This document shows, piece after piece, positions 8,811 to 16,703 of a stretch of DNA of 48,608 bases (the first letter of the stretch is position 1; the number at the start of each line of letters is the position of its first letter). The notes below the pieces were generated by a model. The model was not told the origin of the DNA. It did not search any database and was given only the letters and a program-made list of their open reading frames with translations. Position numbers and translations under genes: made by a program. This stretch comes from CALUTH01 sp964452495 (GTDB taxonomy: Bacteria; Cyanobacteriota; Vampirovibrionia; Gastranaerophilales; Gastranaerophilaceae), in NCBI GenBank assembly GCA_964452495.1, contig CAYVMC010000015.1, forward strand, positions 1-48,608, written 5' to 3'.

Positions 8811-9608
8811 TTACGGTTGAGAATTTTTCTTTGTATTTGCACAGTCACACGCTACACGTTCTACTGGAATATTCTCTATCATAGTGAATAAAAGTTTTTT
8901 TAGATTAGCCACATTGTTATTAAATACCTGCATAACTTCATGGTGCGAAACCGGCGGAACATCCCCGACTAAACCTGCATCATAATCTGTTATCAGCGAA
9001 ATATTAAGCGGACACATATCCATTTCCTTTACAAGATATGCTTCAGGAAATGCAGTCATATTAATAACTTCCCATCCCTGATTAGTAAAGAATTTAGACT
9101 CTGCTTTTGTTGAAAATCTGGGACCATTAATAACAACAACTGTTCCACGTTCATGAACAGTTATCCCTAACTCCTTTGCTGTACTAATAGCAAGTGTCCT
9201 GAGTTCCGGACAATACGGTTCTGCAGCAGAGGGGTGCGTAGCAATTGGACCTTCAAAAATTGTTGATTTTCTGCCATCAGTCCAATCTACAAACTGGTCA
9301 CATATAACAAAATGCCCAGGAGCAACATGTTTTTGCAAACTTCCTGCAGCACACGGAGAAATAACTCTGGTACAACCAACAGACTTCATAGCCCAAACAT
9401 TTGCCCTATAATTAATAAGGTGCGGCAAAATCGTATGATTTCTGCCATGCCTTGGAAGAAATGCGACTTTATGATTTCCAACTTTTCCGATGAAAAGATT
9501 ATCACTTGGCATTCCATAAGGTGTTTCTACTGGAATTTCTTCTATATCATCAAGAAACTTGTAAAATCCTGACCCGCCAAAGACTCCGATATCTGCTAAT
9601 TTTTCCAT
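8811..9608 (-). CDS. mtnP: S-methyl-5'-thioadenosine phosphorylase (PNP/MTAP family)
   Basis: A 265-aa enzyme that splits methylthioadenosine with phosphate into adenine and 5-methylthioribose-1-phosphate, salvaging the by-product of polyamine synthesis. Visible motifs are the phosphate loop GVFGGSGFYKF, PRHGRNHTILPHLINYRAN, SPCAAGSLQ, GPRFSTKAES and INMTAFPEAYLVKE, the substrate-site methionine block of MTAP, followed by SLITDYDAG. The length is typical. The ATG at 9608 has GAGGTAG upstream and a TATAGT -10 at 9626-9631. An unusual G-rich tandem repeat (9657-9720) lies just upstream of this promoter. No other methionine-salvage gene is adjacent. Related purine phosphorylases are the only alternative. 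Confidence 0.9.
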   Translation of the reverse strand: MEKLADIGVFGGSGFYKFLDDIEEIPVETPYGMPSDNLFIGKVGNHKVAFLPRHGRNHTILPHLINYRANVWAMKSVGCTRVISPCAAGSLQKHVAPGHFVICDQFVDWTDGRKSTIFEGPIATHPSAAEPYCPELRTLAISTAKELGITVHERGTVVVINGPRFSTKAESKFFTNQGWEVINMTAFPEAYLVKEMDMCPLNISLITDYDAGLVGDVPPVSHHEVMQVFNNNVANLKKLLFTMIENIPVERVACDCANTKKNSQP

Positions 9609-9656
9609 ATTTCTACCTCATCTAAACTATATTAATCATGTTAGCACAAACACACA

Positions 9657-9720
9657 GGGGGTAAATAATGGGGTAAATAATGGGGTAAATAATGGGGCAA
9701 ATAATGGGGCAAATAAGGAG
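9657..9720. repeat. Tandem 12-bp G-rich repeat (GGGGTAAATAAT), five units
   Basis: The unit GGGGTAAATAAT occurs three times, then GGGGCAAATAAT, then GGGGCAAATAAGGAGG. Five G4 tracts with 8-base loops on the plus strand could form a G-quadruplex. The array lies about 30 bases upstream of the mtnP -10. The 12-base period is in frame and would encode GVNN repeats, but no start codon precedes it. Confidence 0.9.
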
Positions 9721-10049
9721 GAATTTATAGAATTATATAGACTGAGTAATTCTATTTTTTATGCTCAAGAAACTTAAGACGCTAAAACTACTATGAAAAT
9801 AAATACCCTAAAAGTTATCAAAGAGTAAAACATATCGAGTGCAATAAAATTCAATAAGCATGAGTCAAAAAATGAATAATTTTGAACAATAGCATGAGTC
9901 ACCGTTTGAATAGACTTATAATTAATCAACAATTACCTAAACTTCTTATATAAAAAAATTTTACTTTAAGACGCAATCAAATTAAGAACTCTACTTTCTT
10001 ATGTCTTTAGAAAAATTTGCCCCCCCCCCAATACTGGTATTATAATATT
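9721..10049. other. Intergenic region with short direct repeats and a C10 tract
   Basis: About 330 bases with no recognised gene. Direct repeats: AGCATGAGTCA at 9857-9867 and 9891-9901, and TTAAGACGC at 9774-9782 and 9966-9974. A run of ten cytosines (10020-10029) is conspicuous in this AT-rich DNA. The frame reading through the 12-bp array continues as NKEEFIELYRLSNSIFYAQE and stops at 9775-9777, which could be a decayed coding end. Confidence 0.5.
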
Positions 10050-10088
10050 ATGCAAATAAAAAATGAGGGAAACCTTTGGGCTTCCCTC
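10050..10088 (-). terminator. Rho-independent terminator of the HU gene
   Basis: On the minus strand GAGGGAA and TTCCCTC form a 7-bp stem (10065-10071 with 10082-10088) around a 10-base loop, followed by ATTTTTTATTT. It lies 28 bases after the HU stop codon. Confidence 0.85.
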
Positions 10089-10115
10089 AACAAAAACTTG
10101 AAATAAGTTAATGAC

Positions 10116-10394
10116 TTATTTGCCGTTAACAATAGTTTTGAAGTTTTTACCTGCAGAGAAAACAGGAACTGTTTTAGCAGGGATTTTGATTTCTTTGTTA
10201 GTTTGTGGGTTTCTGCCATTTCTTGCAGCTCTCTTGCGTGGTTCAAAAGTACCGAAACCAACTAAAGTAACCTTTTTACCTTTAGAAACTGTTTTTTGAA
10301 TAGTATCAATTAAAGCACTTAATACTTCGCTTGCTTCTTTTTGAGTAACTTTAGCTTTTTTTGAAATCTCTTGAACTAATTCTTCTTTGTTCAT
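10116..10394 (-). CDS. hup: HU family DNA-binding protein
   Basis: A 92-aa histone-like protein that bends and compacts DNA. It shows the full HU pattern: N-terminal helices MNKEELVQEISKKAKVTQKEASEVL, the signature VGFGTFEPRKRAARNGRNPQT (residues ~45-65) with the DNA-intercalating loop RNPQTNKEI, and the C-terminal KTVPVFSAGKNFKTIVN. The length is normal. AAAGGAG lies upstream of the ATG. A promoter (TTGCAA, 16-base spacer, TATAAT) at 10427-10454 and a strong terminator at 10050-10088 make it a monocistronic unit. Only one copy is seen in the window. Confidence 0.97.
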   Translation of the reverse strand: MNKEELVQEISKKAKVTQKEASEVLSALIDTIQKTVSKGKKVTLVGFGTFEPRKRAARNGRNPQTNKEIKIPAKTVPVFSAGKNFKTIVNGK

Positions 10395-10426
10395 CGTAAA
10401 ACTCCTTTCTTATGTCTACAAATCTT

Positions 10427-10454
10427 ATTATACCTATCATAGAAAATATTGCAA
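10427..10454 (-). promoter_or_regulatory. HU promoter
   Basis: On the minus strand TTGCAA (10454-10449) is separated by 16 bases from TATAAT (10432-10427). Transcription should start near 10420, giving a ~25-base leader with an AAAGGAG site. Confidence 0.7.
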
Positions 10455-10740
10455 GACATTTTTTTAGAAAAAAAGCTGTTTTTAAAACTTTACAGCAAAA
10501 AATAAGCATAAAGTATGAGATTTATATAACTATAATATATAGGCAATTAAATATTAACAAGATAGATAAGGAAGTTATTAGTCACTGTATAAATACTTTA
10601 GCCATTTTTTCAAAGAATTTATAAATTTTACATATCATTATTAACTTTTGTTACAAGTTTTATATATCGTGAAATCGTGAGATAAAAAATGTTTTTATAT
10701 ATATGTAAGCAAATAAGATGTTAAGAAAGAGTGATAAAAT
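10455..10740. other. Intergenic region, no gene recognised
   Basis: About 285 AT-rich bases between the divergent HU promoter and the next gene. A weak GCTGT/ACAGC hairpin near 10469-10488 and a doubled ATCGTGA near 10667-10680 are the only features seen. The open frame from 10412 lacks a ribosome site and crosses the HU promoter, so I do not call it. Confidence 0.4.
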
Positions 10741-10986
10741 ATGGCACTTGACAGAGATGCAATTGAAAGAAATAAAAAACCAATAGGCGCACTGGAAATT
10801 CCTGACAATTTTCATTGCTACTATCTTAATAAAAAAGACAGACAAATGAGATTTAATAATGGAAAAGATCCATTATACTATATATTTGACGGCATGGAAC
10901 AAAAACCTTTGAAAACGGTAATCAAAGATTTTGTAAAGGATGTTGTATGTGACGTCAAAAGATATTACAAAAAATTAGCCAGCTAA
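10741..10986 (+). CDS. Small basic hypothetical protein
   Basis: An 81-aa, Lys/Asp-rich protein (MALDRDAIERNKKPIGALEI...) that I do not recognise. It has no signal peptide or membrane segment. The C-terminal third (KTVIKDFVKDVVCDVKRYYKKLA) should form an amphipathic helix, and two cysteines are present. A weak AAAGAG lies nine bases before the ATG. A strong terminator at 11021-11050 follows, which supports a real, single-gene transcript. Function unknown. Confidence 0.6.
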   Translation: MALDRDAIERNKKPIGALEIPDNFHCYYLNKKDRQMRFNNGKDPLYYIFDGMEQKPLKTVIKDFVKDVVCDVKRYYKKLAS

Positions 10987-11020
10987 GCGGCACTAGAGAA
11001 AAAAGGAAAAGAAACGTAAT

Positions 11021-11058
11021 AACGTTCAACCTGATAACAGGCTGAACGTTTTAGTTTT
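11021..11058 (+). terminator. Rho-independent terminator
   Basis: AACGTTCA (11021-11028) pairs with TGAACGTT (11043-11050). Inside, CCTG pairs with CAGG around an ATAA loop. TTAGTTTT follows. It ends the 10741 gene. Confidence 0.85.
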
Positions 11059-11290
11059 ACAACTACAATCCACAATATAAAAAAGCACCTTGTATTCAAA
11101 CCCCTAACCGACACAATTATACCGTGCAAAATGAAATAAACATAACCCCTACTAAAATAAAATATATGAATAACTTTATAATATATACAGATGATTTTAC
11201 ATAAAAATTATAAATGCCTCTTTTATTTATCTTCGTTTGTTATAAAATAGTCCTATAATAGATAATAGCTAAAGTTTGGAGAGGTTTTAT

Positions 11291-12238
11291 ATGGCAAACA
11301 GAATAGGTATTGATGTTGGTGGAACAAATGTTAAGATAGCACTGGTCGGAGATAAAGGCAATATTATTTATTCAAACTCCATTCCCACAAGAGCTGAAAT
11401 GGGATATGAATATACAATAAATAATATGAAACAAGCAGTAAGTGACCTGCTAAAAGAAACAAATTCAAACTGTAAGGATATTGAAGGAATAGGCTTCGGA
11501 TTTCCAGGACAGGTTGACTATCAGCAGGGAATCGTACGATTAGCACCAAATATCCCAGGCTGGGTAAATATACCTATAGCAAAAGTTTTTGAAGAAGAAT
11601 TTAATATTCCTACACGTGTTGATAATGACGTAAGATGCGCGGCTCTAGGTGAATTAAATTTTGGCGCCGGTAAAGGATGCCAGAACCTTATATGTATTAC
11701 GGTTGGCACCGGTATTGGCTCCGGTTTGGTTATTAATGGCAAGCTCGTAAGAGGTGCAAGTAATTCTGCAGGAGAAATCGGACATATTAAGCTTGATATG
11801 TACGGAGGACCGTTATGCGGCTGCGGAGATAGAGGGTGTTTGGAAGCTTTTGCCTCCGGTCCGAGCATCGTAAGTATGGCTGAAGAATATATTAAAGGCG
11901 GTAAATCTACAAAATATAGAGAACTTGCAAATCCCGACATTACACCTTACATCGTATCTGAGGCAGCAAAACAGGGCGACAGAGTTGCGCAAAAAATCTT
12001 CACAATAATGGGTGAATATATTGGTATTGGGCTAACAAGCGTTGTTAACCTTTTAAACCCTGAAAAAATCATAATCGGTGGAGGCGTCGCTGATGCGGGA
12101 GACATCCTTTTATCACCCATACGTGAAACTATTGCAAAACGAGCTATTCCTATTTCTGCTTCGGCAGTTGAAATAGTTTCTGCTCAGCTTGGAAACACCG
12201 CAGGCGTTATCGGTGCAAGTTTACTAATAAAATCATAG
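11291..12238 (+). CDS. glk: ROK family glucokinase
   Basis: A 315-aa sugar kinase that phosphorylates glucose with ATP at the head of glycolysis. Motifs in order: phosphate-1 loop IGIDVGGTNVKIALV, GIGFGFPGQVD, catalytic-base region TRVDNDVRCAALGE, adenosine motif CITVGTGIGSGLV, the EIGH motif and the ROK zinc site CGCGDRGCLEA, then IIIGGGVADAG. Length and motif set fit bacterial ROK glucokinase; another hexose (N-acetylmannosamine, fructose) is possible. The true start is ATG 11291, since GGAGAGG at 11278-11284 is its ribosome site. A TTG at 11276 lies before that site and is rejected. A TATAAT at 11254-11259 is the likely -10. Confidence 0.9.
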   Translation: MANRIGIDVGGTNVKIALVGDKGNIIYSNSIPTRAEMGYEYTINNMKQAVSDLLKETNSNCKDIEGIGFGFPGQVDYQQGIVRLAPNIPGWVNIPIAKVFEEEFNIPTRVDNDVRCAALGELNFGAGKGCQNLICITVGTGIGSGLVINGKLVRGASNSAGEIGHIKLDMYGGPLCGCGDRGCLEAFASGPSIVSMAEEYIKGGKSTKYRELANPDITPYIVSEAAKQGDRVAQKIFTIMGEYIGIGLTSVVNLLNPEKIIIGGGVADAGDILLSPIRETIAKRAIPISASAVEIVSAQLGNTAGVIGASLLIKS

Positions 12239-12264
12239 ACTTGTCACGTGCAATATGCTACAAT
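12236..12264 (+). promoter_or_regulatory. Promoter of the prepilin-like gene
   Basis: TAGACT (12236-12241), a 17-base spacer and TACAAT (12259-12264) form a plausible promoter overlapping the glk stop codon. The predicted start near 12271 gives a short leader containing AAAGGAG (12281-12287). Confidence 0.5.
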
Positions 12265-12293
12265 CCATTTATAGTCCAATAAAGGAGTTTAGG

Positions 12294-12881
12294 ATGAGAA
12301 AATTTAAAAGAGGATTTACACTTGTAGAAATACTCATTGCTATGGCATTGGTTGCAATACTTGTAGCTGTCATGAGTCCTAATATTGCAAGAATACGTCC
12401 GGATCAAAAGAAAGCTTTATTTATAAAAGCTTATACAAGAACAGAGATAGCCGTTGTGAATATGTTAAACGATACTGAAATGTATCCGACAACTTACGAT
12501 GAGAATGGAAATCTGGCAACATACGGACTCTGTTCAACTGCTGCCCCTGTTGGGTTACTTGGCTCTACAGATTCGAAAAGTGGTGAGTATAAATTCGTAT
12601 ATTACTTCGCTAAAGAATTAGGTTCAACAAATACCGAGAATACAGTAACTACAAGTGATCAAATCACTTACAGTGTAGATTTCCAAAATTCTAATGTCAC
12701 AGATATAGATGCCACTGCTGCAACTATAACCGTATCAGCAAAAATAAGAAAAAACCTGCAAAATGAAGATGTCGAACTGGGTACAATTACAGTAAAGAAT
12801 AACGGCAATGTTTCCTGCGGAAGTGATACTACCTGCCAGACATACATGGAAGACAGATATAACTTAAGAGTTAGTGAATAG
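12294..12881 (+). CDS. Type IV prepilin-like / pseudopilin protein
   Basis: A 195-aa protein with a class III signal peptide: a short basic leader MRKFKRG, cleavage before the phenylalanine in G-FTLVEILIAMALVAILVAVM, and Glu at mature position 5 (the prepilin peptidase and methylation signature). The hydrophobic helix continues to about residue 32. The globular domain is Thr/Asn/Ser-rich, with cysteines near residues 81, 172 and 178, two of them in the C-terminal SCGSDTTCQTY, suggesting a disulfide like pilin D-regions. It probably belongs to a type IV pilus or type II secretion pseudopilus, but no assembly genes adjoin it. ATG 12294 is chosen for AAAGGAG six bases upstream; an earlier in-frame start at 12255 would bury the signal. 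Confidence 0.88.
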   Translation: MRKFKRGFTLVEILIAMALVAILVAVMSPNIARIRPDQKKALFIKAYTRTEIAVVNMLNDTEMYPTTYDENGNLATYGLCSTAAPVGLLGSTDSKSGEYKFVYYFAKELGSTNTENTVTTSDQITYSVDFQNSNVTDIDATAATITVSAKIRKNLQNEDVELGTITVKNNGNVSCGSDTTCQTYMEDRYNLRVSE

Positions 12882-12900
12882 TACTGATATTCATGCAAAA

Positions 12901-12938
12901 CAATAATGCCTGACTATAGTCAGGCATTATTGTTTTTA
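12901..12938 (+). terminator. Rho-independent terminator, perfect palindrome
   Basis: AATAATGCCTGAC (12902-12914), the self-complementary TATA and GTCAGGCATTATT (12919-12931) form a perfect 32-base palindrome with the flanking C and G. GTTTTTATA follows. It ends the prepilin-like gene. Confidence 0.92.
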
Positions 12939-13048
12939 TACAAATAATCTGCAACATAAAGCTAAAGTATACTTTCTTACTCCCCTGTTGATTAATTTAT
13001 TTTTTATCTGTAATTCTTAGAATAAAAATAAAGGAGCGAGGTTAAATA

Positions 13049-13864
13049 ATGAACAGTATATTTACCTCTCCGGTTTATAAACTGGAGAAATTGAACTATA
13101 TTTATATCGTGCTTACATCAAAATCCTGCAATCAAAGGTGTAAACAGTGTTATATAGATTTTCCGTTAGGCAGACAACAAAAAGATTTTATAGACATAAA
13201 CAAAATAAAGGAAATGCTTGCACATACAAAAGATGAAGATATTGAGTGCATATACTTTACAGGTGCAGAACCTATGACACATCCAAACTTCAATAATATT
13301 TTAAGACTTTGCCTTAAACGTACTAATGTTTGTATTTGTACCAACACTTCATTTATAAATGAAAAAAAAGCAAGATTTCTAAAAAAAGTTGAGGATGAGA
13401 GCAGATATAGCCTATTTTTCCGATTTTCACTCTCACATTATGATGAACTTAAAAATGATACAGCAAGATACAGAGGTGCTTACAGACAGACCTTTTTCGC
13501 CATAAAGAATCTTGAACGATACGGATTCTCAATAATTCTAGAAATTATAAACTACTACAAAGAGGAGGAAAAAATGCTTCTAGAAATGTTCAGAAAAAAA
13601 TTTGAAGAGTATGGTGTCAATCCTGAAATATCAATAGGACAGTATTTTGATTCAGCAGTACCGCCAGCTGAATACAACAATAAAATCAAAGACTGTACAA
13701 TGAGCAGAACACTTACTCAGAATGGTGTTTATTCTTGTCCGTACCTTGCAAACGATTACAGAGGAAGAATGGGCAGCAGCTTTCTAGATTACGCACAATC
13801 CGTTAATGCTGAAACAAATTACTGTATGGAATGTTCCGCCTGTAAAGCTATAATACCCCATTAG
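13049..13864 (+). CDS. Radical SAM protein, function unassigned
   Basis: A 271-aa protein with the radical SAM cluster motif C27-x3-C31-x2-C34 (SCNQRCKQCYIDF), a GGE-like segment FTGAEPMTHPNF, and strands typical of the partial TIM barrel (CICTNTSFI, FFRFSLSHYDEL, SIILEIINYY). The C-terminus carries additional cysteines (KDCTM, YSCPYLA, NYCMECSACKAI) that could bind an auxiliary Fe-S cluster in a short SPASM-like tail. Such proteins often modify peptides or cofactors, but no precursor peptide was found next to it. The ribosome site is GGAGCGAGG. The last four bases overlap the convergent gene. Confidence 0.8.
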   Translation: MNSIFTSPVYKLEKLNYIYIVLTSKSCNQRCKQCYIDFPLGRQQKDFIDINKIKEMLAHTKDEDIECIYFTGAEPMTHPNFNNILRLCLKRTNVCICTNTSFINEKKARFLKKVEDESRYSLFFRFSLSHYDELKNDTARYRGAYRQTFFAIKNLERYGFSIILEIINYYKEEEKMLLEMFRKKFEEYGVNPEISIGQYFDSAVPPAEYNNKIKDCTMSRTLTQNGVYSCPYLANDYRGRMGSSFLDYAQSVNAETNYCMECSACKAIIPH

Positions 13865-15393
13865 GCTACTTTATCCGTTTTTACAGTATCTTGTTGTTTT
13901 AGAAAATCATCGCCGCCAGGGAAGCCCGATTGTCCGGTGACTTTTCTGGTAATATAGTACTGAATTTTAGGTATAATTGTTGATATAAATGCAACGGCAA
14001 TTGCAAACCCGACAAGGAAATTCAATCCATTATAACTGAGGTTTTTATTCTTGATAGATTTTAAAAGGGGTGTATCAATCTTGCCATTTTTAGATGCACT
14101 TATAATATCTTCAACATACTTTACGACTCTTTCTTTGTGTTTATATAAATCCTTGTGAGAAATATATTTATACTCCTTTTTATAATCACCATTTGTATAG
14201 TTATCAAAAATAACATTGAGAAGCTTTGGTGAATTGATTTCTCCACCTTTAAATACATCGGCTATCTGATTTTTACTTATAATACTTACACCTGCGCGTT
14301 TTGGCTGTAACTCGGACATTTGACGAGCGATATCACCATATTTTTCTTTTTCGGCAGGAGTAAGTGCAGCAAGAAACTTATCTAGTTCAATTGCCTCAAT
14401 TGGTGCTGATGCTTTTTTACCGAGTTTAGCCATAAAATTAGAGAATTTTGATGGTACTTCCTTCTCAAAATCTAATACGGGAACTTTTTTTGTACCTTCA
14501 CCAAACATAGCCTTTCGGAACTCCTCAACAGTCATACTGCCGCCATTTGCTGTTAGGTATTCATCAAGATATTTAGTTATACAGTTTACCGATTTCGGAT
14601 CCAGCCGCATAGAAGTCTTACCACCAGTTTCTATTAGATTCATAACTTTTGCAGCATCATCTCTTGCCCAGTAATAAAAATATATTGAACCCAAATCTCT
14701 GACCAGAATATCAAGAGTTTCTTCTTTGCGCCTTGCATTAAGCCCACGACCGCCTGCAATTCCTATATCCGTACCTAATAGTTTTCCAACATTTGTATTT
14801 TCAATAAAGTTCGTAAAGGTGTTAAGTCCTGCCAAACCTGTAAAAGCTGGTGAAAATACCTTTTTAGGTGCTTCATTATCCGTATTTTGAAGTGGCTGCG
14901 TAATTTTGGACTTTTGTTCTTCCTTTTTCTTATTAATTTTTCGTGATAAAGCTTGATTAAATTTAGGAACTGCAAAACCGATAAATAAATCAGCAAGTAC
15001 AATAGCAGAAATAACCTTTGCCCCCTTTAATATAGAAATCTTTCTGTTTGAAAAGCCTTCCGGATAGTTCTTCTTGTTCATCATAAAATTATCAAATGGT
15101 TTACGCATGATATCTGAGCCGACGTCAAAACTTATCCCCTTATTTTTAAGTACATACCCTAAAATTTTGTCACCAAGATAATTGAGCAGTTTAACTCCGC
15201 CAAGCCAGGTCACAGTTCCAGAGACCTCCTCTATAATTCTTTCACGAGCCTCCTGTTCACCACCACGTTTATATGCCATTCTTGTACGACCAGAAATACA
15301 TAGTGTTTCCTGTGCTATAATCGGAGTTATATTATCAGGTCTTGTTAATATGGTAACTGCATTACCAATTTTGTCCATTATTCCTATAGGCAT
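13861..15393 (-). CDS. Lineage-specific membrane protein, unknown function
   Basis: A 510-aa protein of no family I can name. It contains hydrophobic segments near residues 120-145 (ISAIVLADLFIGFAV) and 455-480 (LNFLVGFAIAVAFISTII), with long charged helical stretches between. Residues ~185-195 read KKVFSPAFTGLAG, close to the N-terminal tag of the 31083 protein (TPAFNGTNK). This suggests a shared short motif in lineage-specific proteins. Glycine-rich GTDIGIAGGRGLNARR follows. A TATAAT lies ~27 bases upstream of the ATG on the minus strand. It converges with the radical SAM gene, overlapping by four bases, and lies downstream of yhcC on the same strand. Confidence 0.6.
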   Translation of the reverse strand: MPIGIMDKIGNAVTILTRPDNITPIIAQETLCISGRTRMAYKRGGEQEARERIIEEVSGTVTWLGGVKLLNYLGDKILGYVLKNKGISFDVGSDIMRKPFDNFMMNKKNYPEGFSNRKISILKGAKVISAIVLADLFIGFAVPKFNQALSRKINKKKEEQKSKITQPLQNTDNEAPKKVFSPAFTGLAGLNTFTNFIENTNVGKLLGTDIGIAGGRGLNARRKEETLDILVRDLGSIYFYYWARDDAAKVMNLIETGGKTSMRLDPKSVNCITKYLDEYLTANGGSMTVEEFRKAMFGEGTKKVPVLDFEKEVPSKFSNFMAKLGKKASAPIEAIELDKFLAALTPAEKEKYGDIARQMSELQPKRAGVSIISKNQIADVFKGGEINSPKLLNVIFDNYTNGDYKKEYKYISHKDLYKHKERVVKYVEDIISASKNGKIDTPLLKSIKNKNLSYNGLNFLVGFAIAVAFISTIIPKIQYYITRKVTGQSGFPGGDDFLKQQDTVKTDKVA

Positions 15394-15485
15394 AATTTTT
15401 TTAACTCGATTCAGTTCTTATTATATTTGTTATAAATATCCTAAAAAAAAATTTTGCCATATTTGATGATAAAATGTTACAAAAG

Positions 15486-16415
15486 TTAAACTTTAGAATA
15501 ATAAATCCCCTGCCAGGAATTTCTTCGTTCAAGTTCTTTATCTATTTTATTAAGAGCATCCAACTTTTTCCCAAGCCACCTCGGAGCCACTAGATTTTTT
15601 TTCAATCCGTTCCCTGCAAGCCTATGAATAGTTGTTGACTGAGGTAAACGTTCAAGGTAATCGCAGCAAAGATTAATATACTCTTCCTCCGACATAAAGC
15701 TTAGTTGACCGTTATTGTATAACTCCGCTACTTTTGTTCCTTTAAGTACACACAACATGTGAATTTTCACCCCCTCAGGTTCAAGCAATGCAATTTTTTC
15801 TGCTGTTTCAAGCATTTCGTCATAAGTTTCATTAAGCCCAAGAATAATGTGAACGCACACATTTATACCATAATTTTTTGTTTGCTCATACGCCTTTAAA
15901 AAACAGTCATAATCATGCCCGCGATTTATCCATTTAAGCGTTTTATCATGCGTACTCTGTAAACCATATTCAATCCACGTATAATAGTCCTTAGAATATC
16001 CGGAAATCAACTTTAACTTATCATCATCAACACAATCTGGTCTTGTACCAATAGACAAACCTACAACATCAGGATGTTTTAAAGATGCAGTATATGCTTT
16101 TTCAAGTTCTTTTACCGGCTTATAGGTATTTGAAAATGCTTGAAAATAAGACATAAACTTTTGAGCTTTGAACCTGGTTGAAAGGGTACTTATACCAATC
16201 AAAACTTGCTCTTCTATACTGATTTTATTAGAATGCGCCTGAGAAAAACTTCCTCCGTCATCACAAAAAATACATCCGCAATCAGAAAGTGTACCATCAC
16301 GATTTGGACATGAGAAACCAGCATCCAATGTAATCTTATACACTTTCGCACCAAACTTTTGTTTTAAATGAGCACTATATTGGTTGTATCGCTTTCCGGT
16401 ACCGTTAAAAAACAT
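15486..16415 (-). CDS. yhcC: YhcC-type radical SAM protein (TIGR01212-like)
   Basis: A 309-aa radical SAM protein. The cluster cysteines are C36, C48 and C51 in the form SCPNRDG...GCIFCDDGG, as in the YhcC/TIGR01212 family rather than CxxxCxxC. Family blocks that follow are SYFQAFSNTY, GLSIGTRPDCV, WIEYGLQSTHDKTLKWINRGHD, HIILGLNETYDEML and HMLCVLKGT. YhcC is widespread and its substrate is not established; tRNA modification has been proposed. Its ATG overlaps the stop codon of the upstream 58-aa zinc-ribbon gene (TGATG), so the two are translationally coupled. Confidence 0.9.
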   Translation of the reverse strand: MFFNGTGKRYNQYSAHLKQKFGAKVYKITLDAGFSCPNRDGTLSDCGCIFCDDGGSFSQAHSNKISIEEQVLIGISTLSTRFKAQKFMSYFQAFSNTYKPVKELEKAYTASLKHPDVVGLSIGTRPDCVDDDKLKLISGYSKDYYTWIEYGLQSTHDKTLKWINRGHDYDCFLKAYEQTKNYGINVCVHIILGLNETYDEMLETAEKIALLEPEGVKIHMLCVLKGTKVAELYNNGQLSFMSEEEYINLCCDYLERLPQSTTIHRLAGNGLKKNLVAPRWLGKKLDALNKIDKELERRNSWQGIYYSKV

Positions 16416-16591
16416 CAGTTGCGTTCTTGATTTTCATCATTATCGTAGATTGGGTAAACATAGTGTTCACCACAAGTCGGACATATAACTTCTTGTTGTT
16501 TGCCATCCTCTAATTGTGCAACTTCAAACAATGTTTTACAGCCTGATTGTACACATCTTACTGCCCATGTTGGTCTTACTAATCTTGCCAT
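16415..16591 (-). CDS. Small zinc-ribbon protein coupled to yhcC
   Basis: A 58-aa protein, MARLVRPTWAVRCVQSGC... then VICPTCGEHYVYPIYDN. Two cysteine pairs (C13-x4-C18 and C41-x2-C44) are placed as in a one-domain zinc ribbon. AAGGAG lies eight bases before the ATG. The stop codon overlaps the yhcC start by one base, which is strong evidence of translation. Below common length cutoffs it is easily missed. It probably binds nucleic acid or a partner protein; a role with YhcC is inferred only from the coupling. A promoter should lie in the ~110 bases shared with the divergent helicase gene. Confidence 0.82.
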   Translation of the reverse strand: MARLVRPTWAVRCVQSGCKTLFEVAQLEDGKQQEVICPTCGEHYVYPIYDNDENQERN

Positions 16592-16703
16592 GTCTTTCTC
16601 CTTACATCCGTTTGGTTAAGTACATGGTAACATATTTGATTAATATTTGTAAAGATTTTTCATTTAACATAGCAAAAAAATTTATTACGCGGTTTAATCA
16701 AAT

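Noticed and set aside
10412..10624. 70-aa open frame on the plus strand
   Set aside because: It starts inside the HU promoter on the opposite strand, has no ribosome site, and its composition is that of intergenic AT-rich DNA.
11276..11290. TTG start for glucokinase
   Set aside because: It overlaps the GGAGAGG that serves the ATG at 11291.
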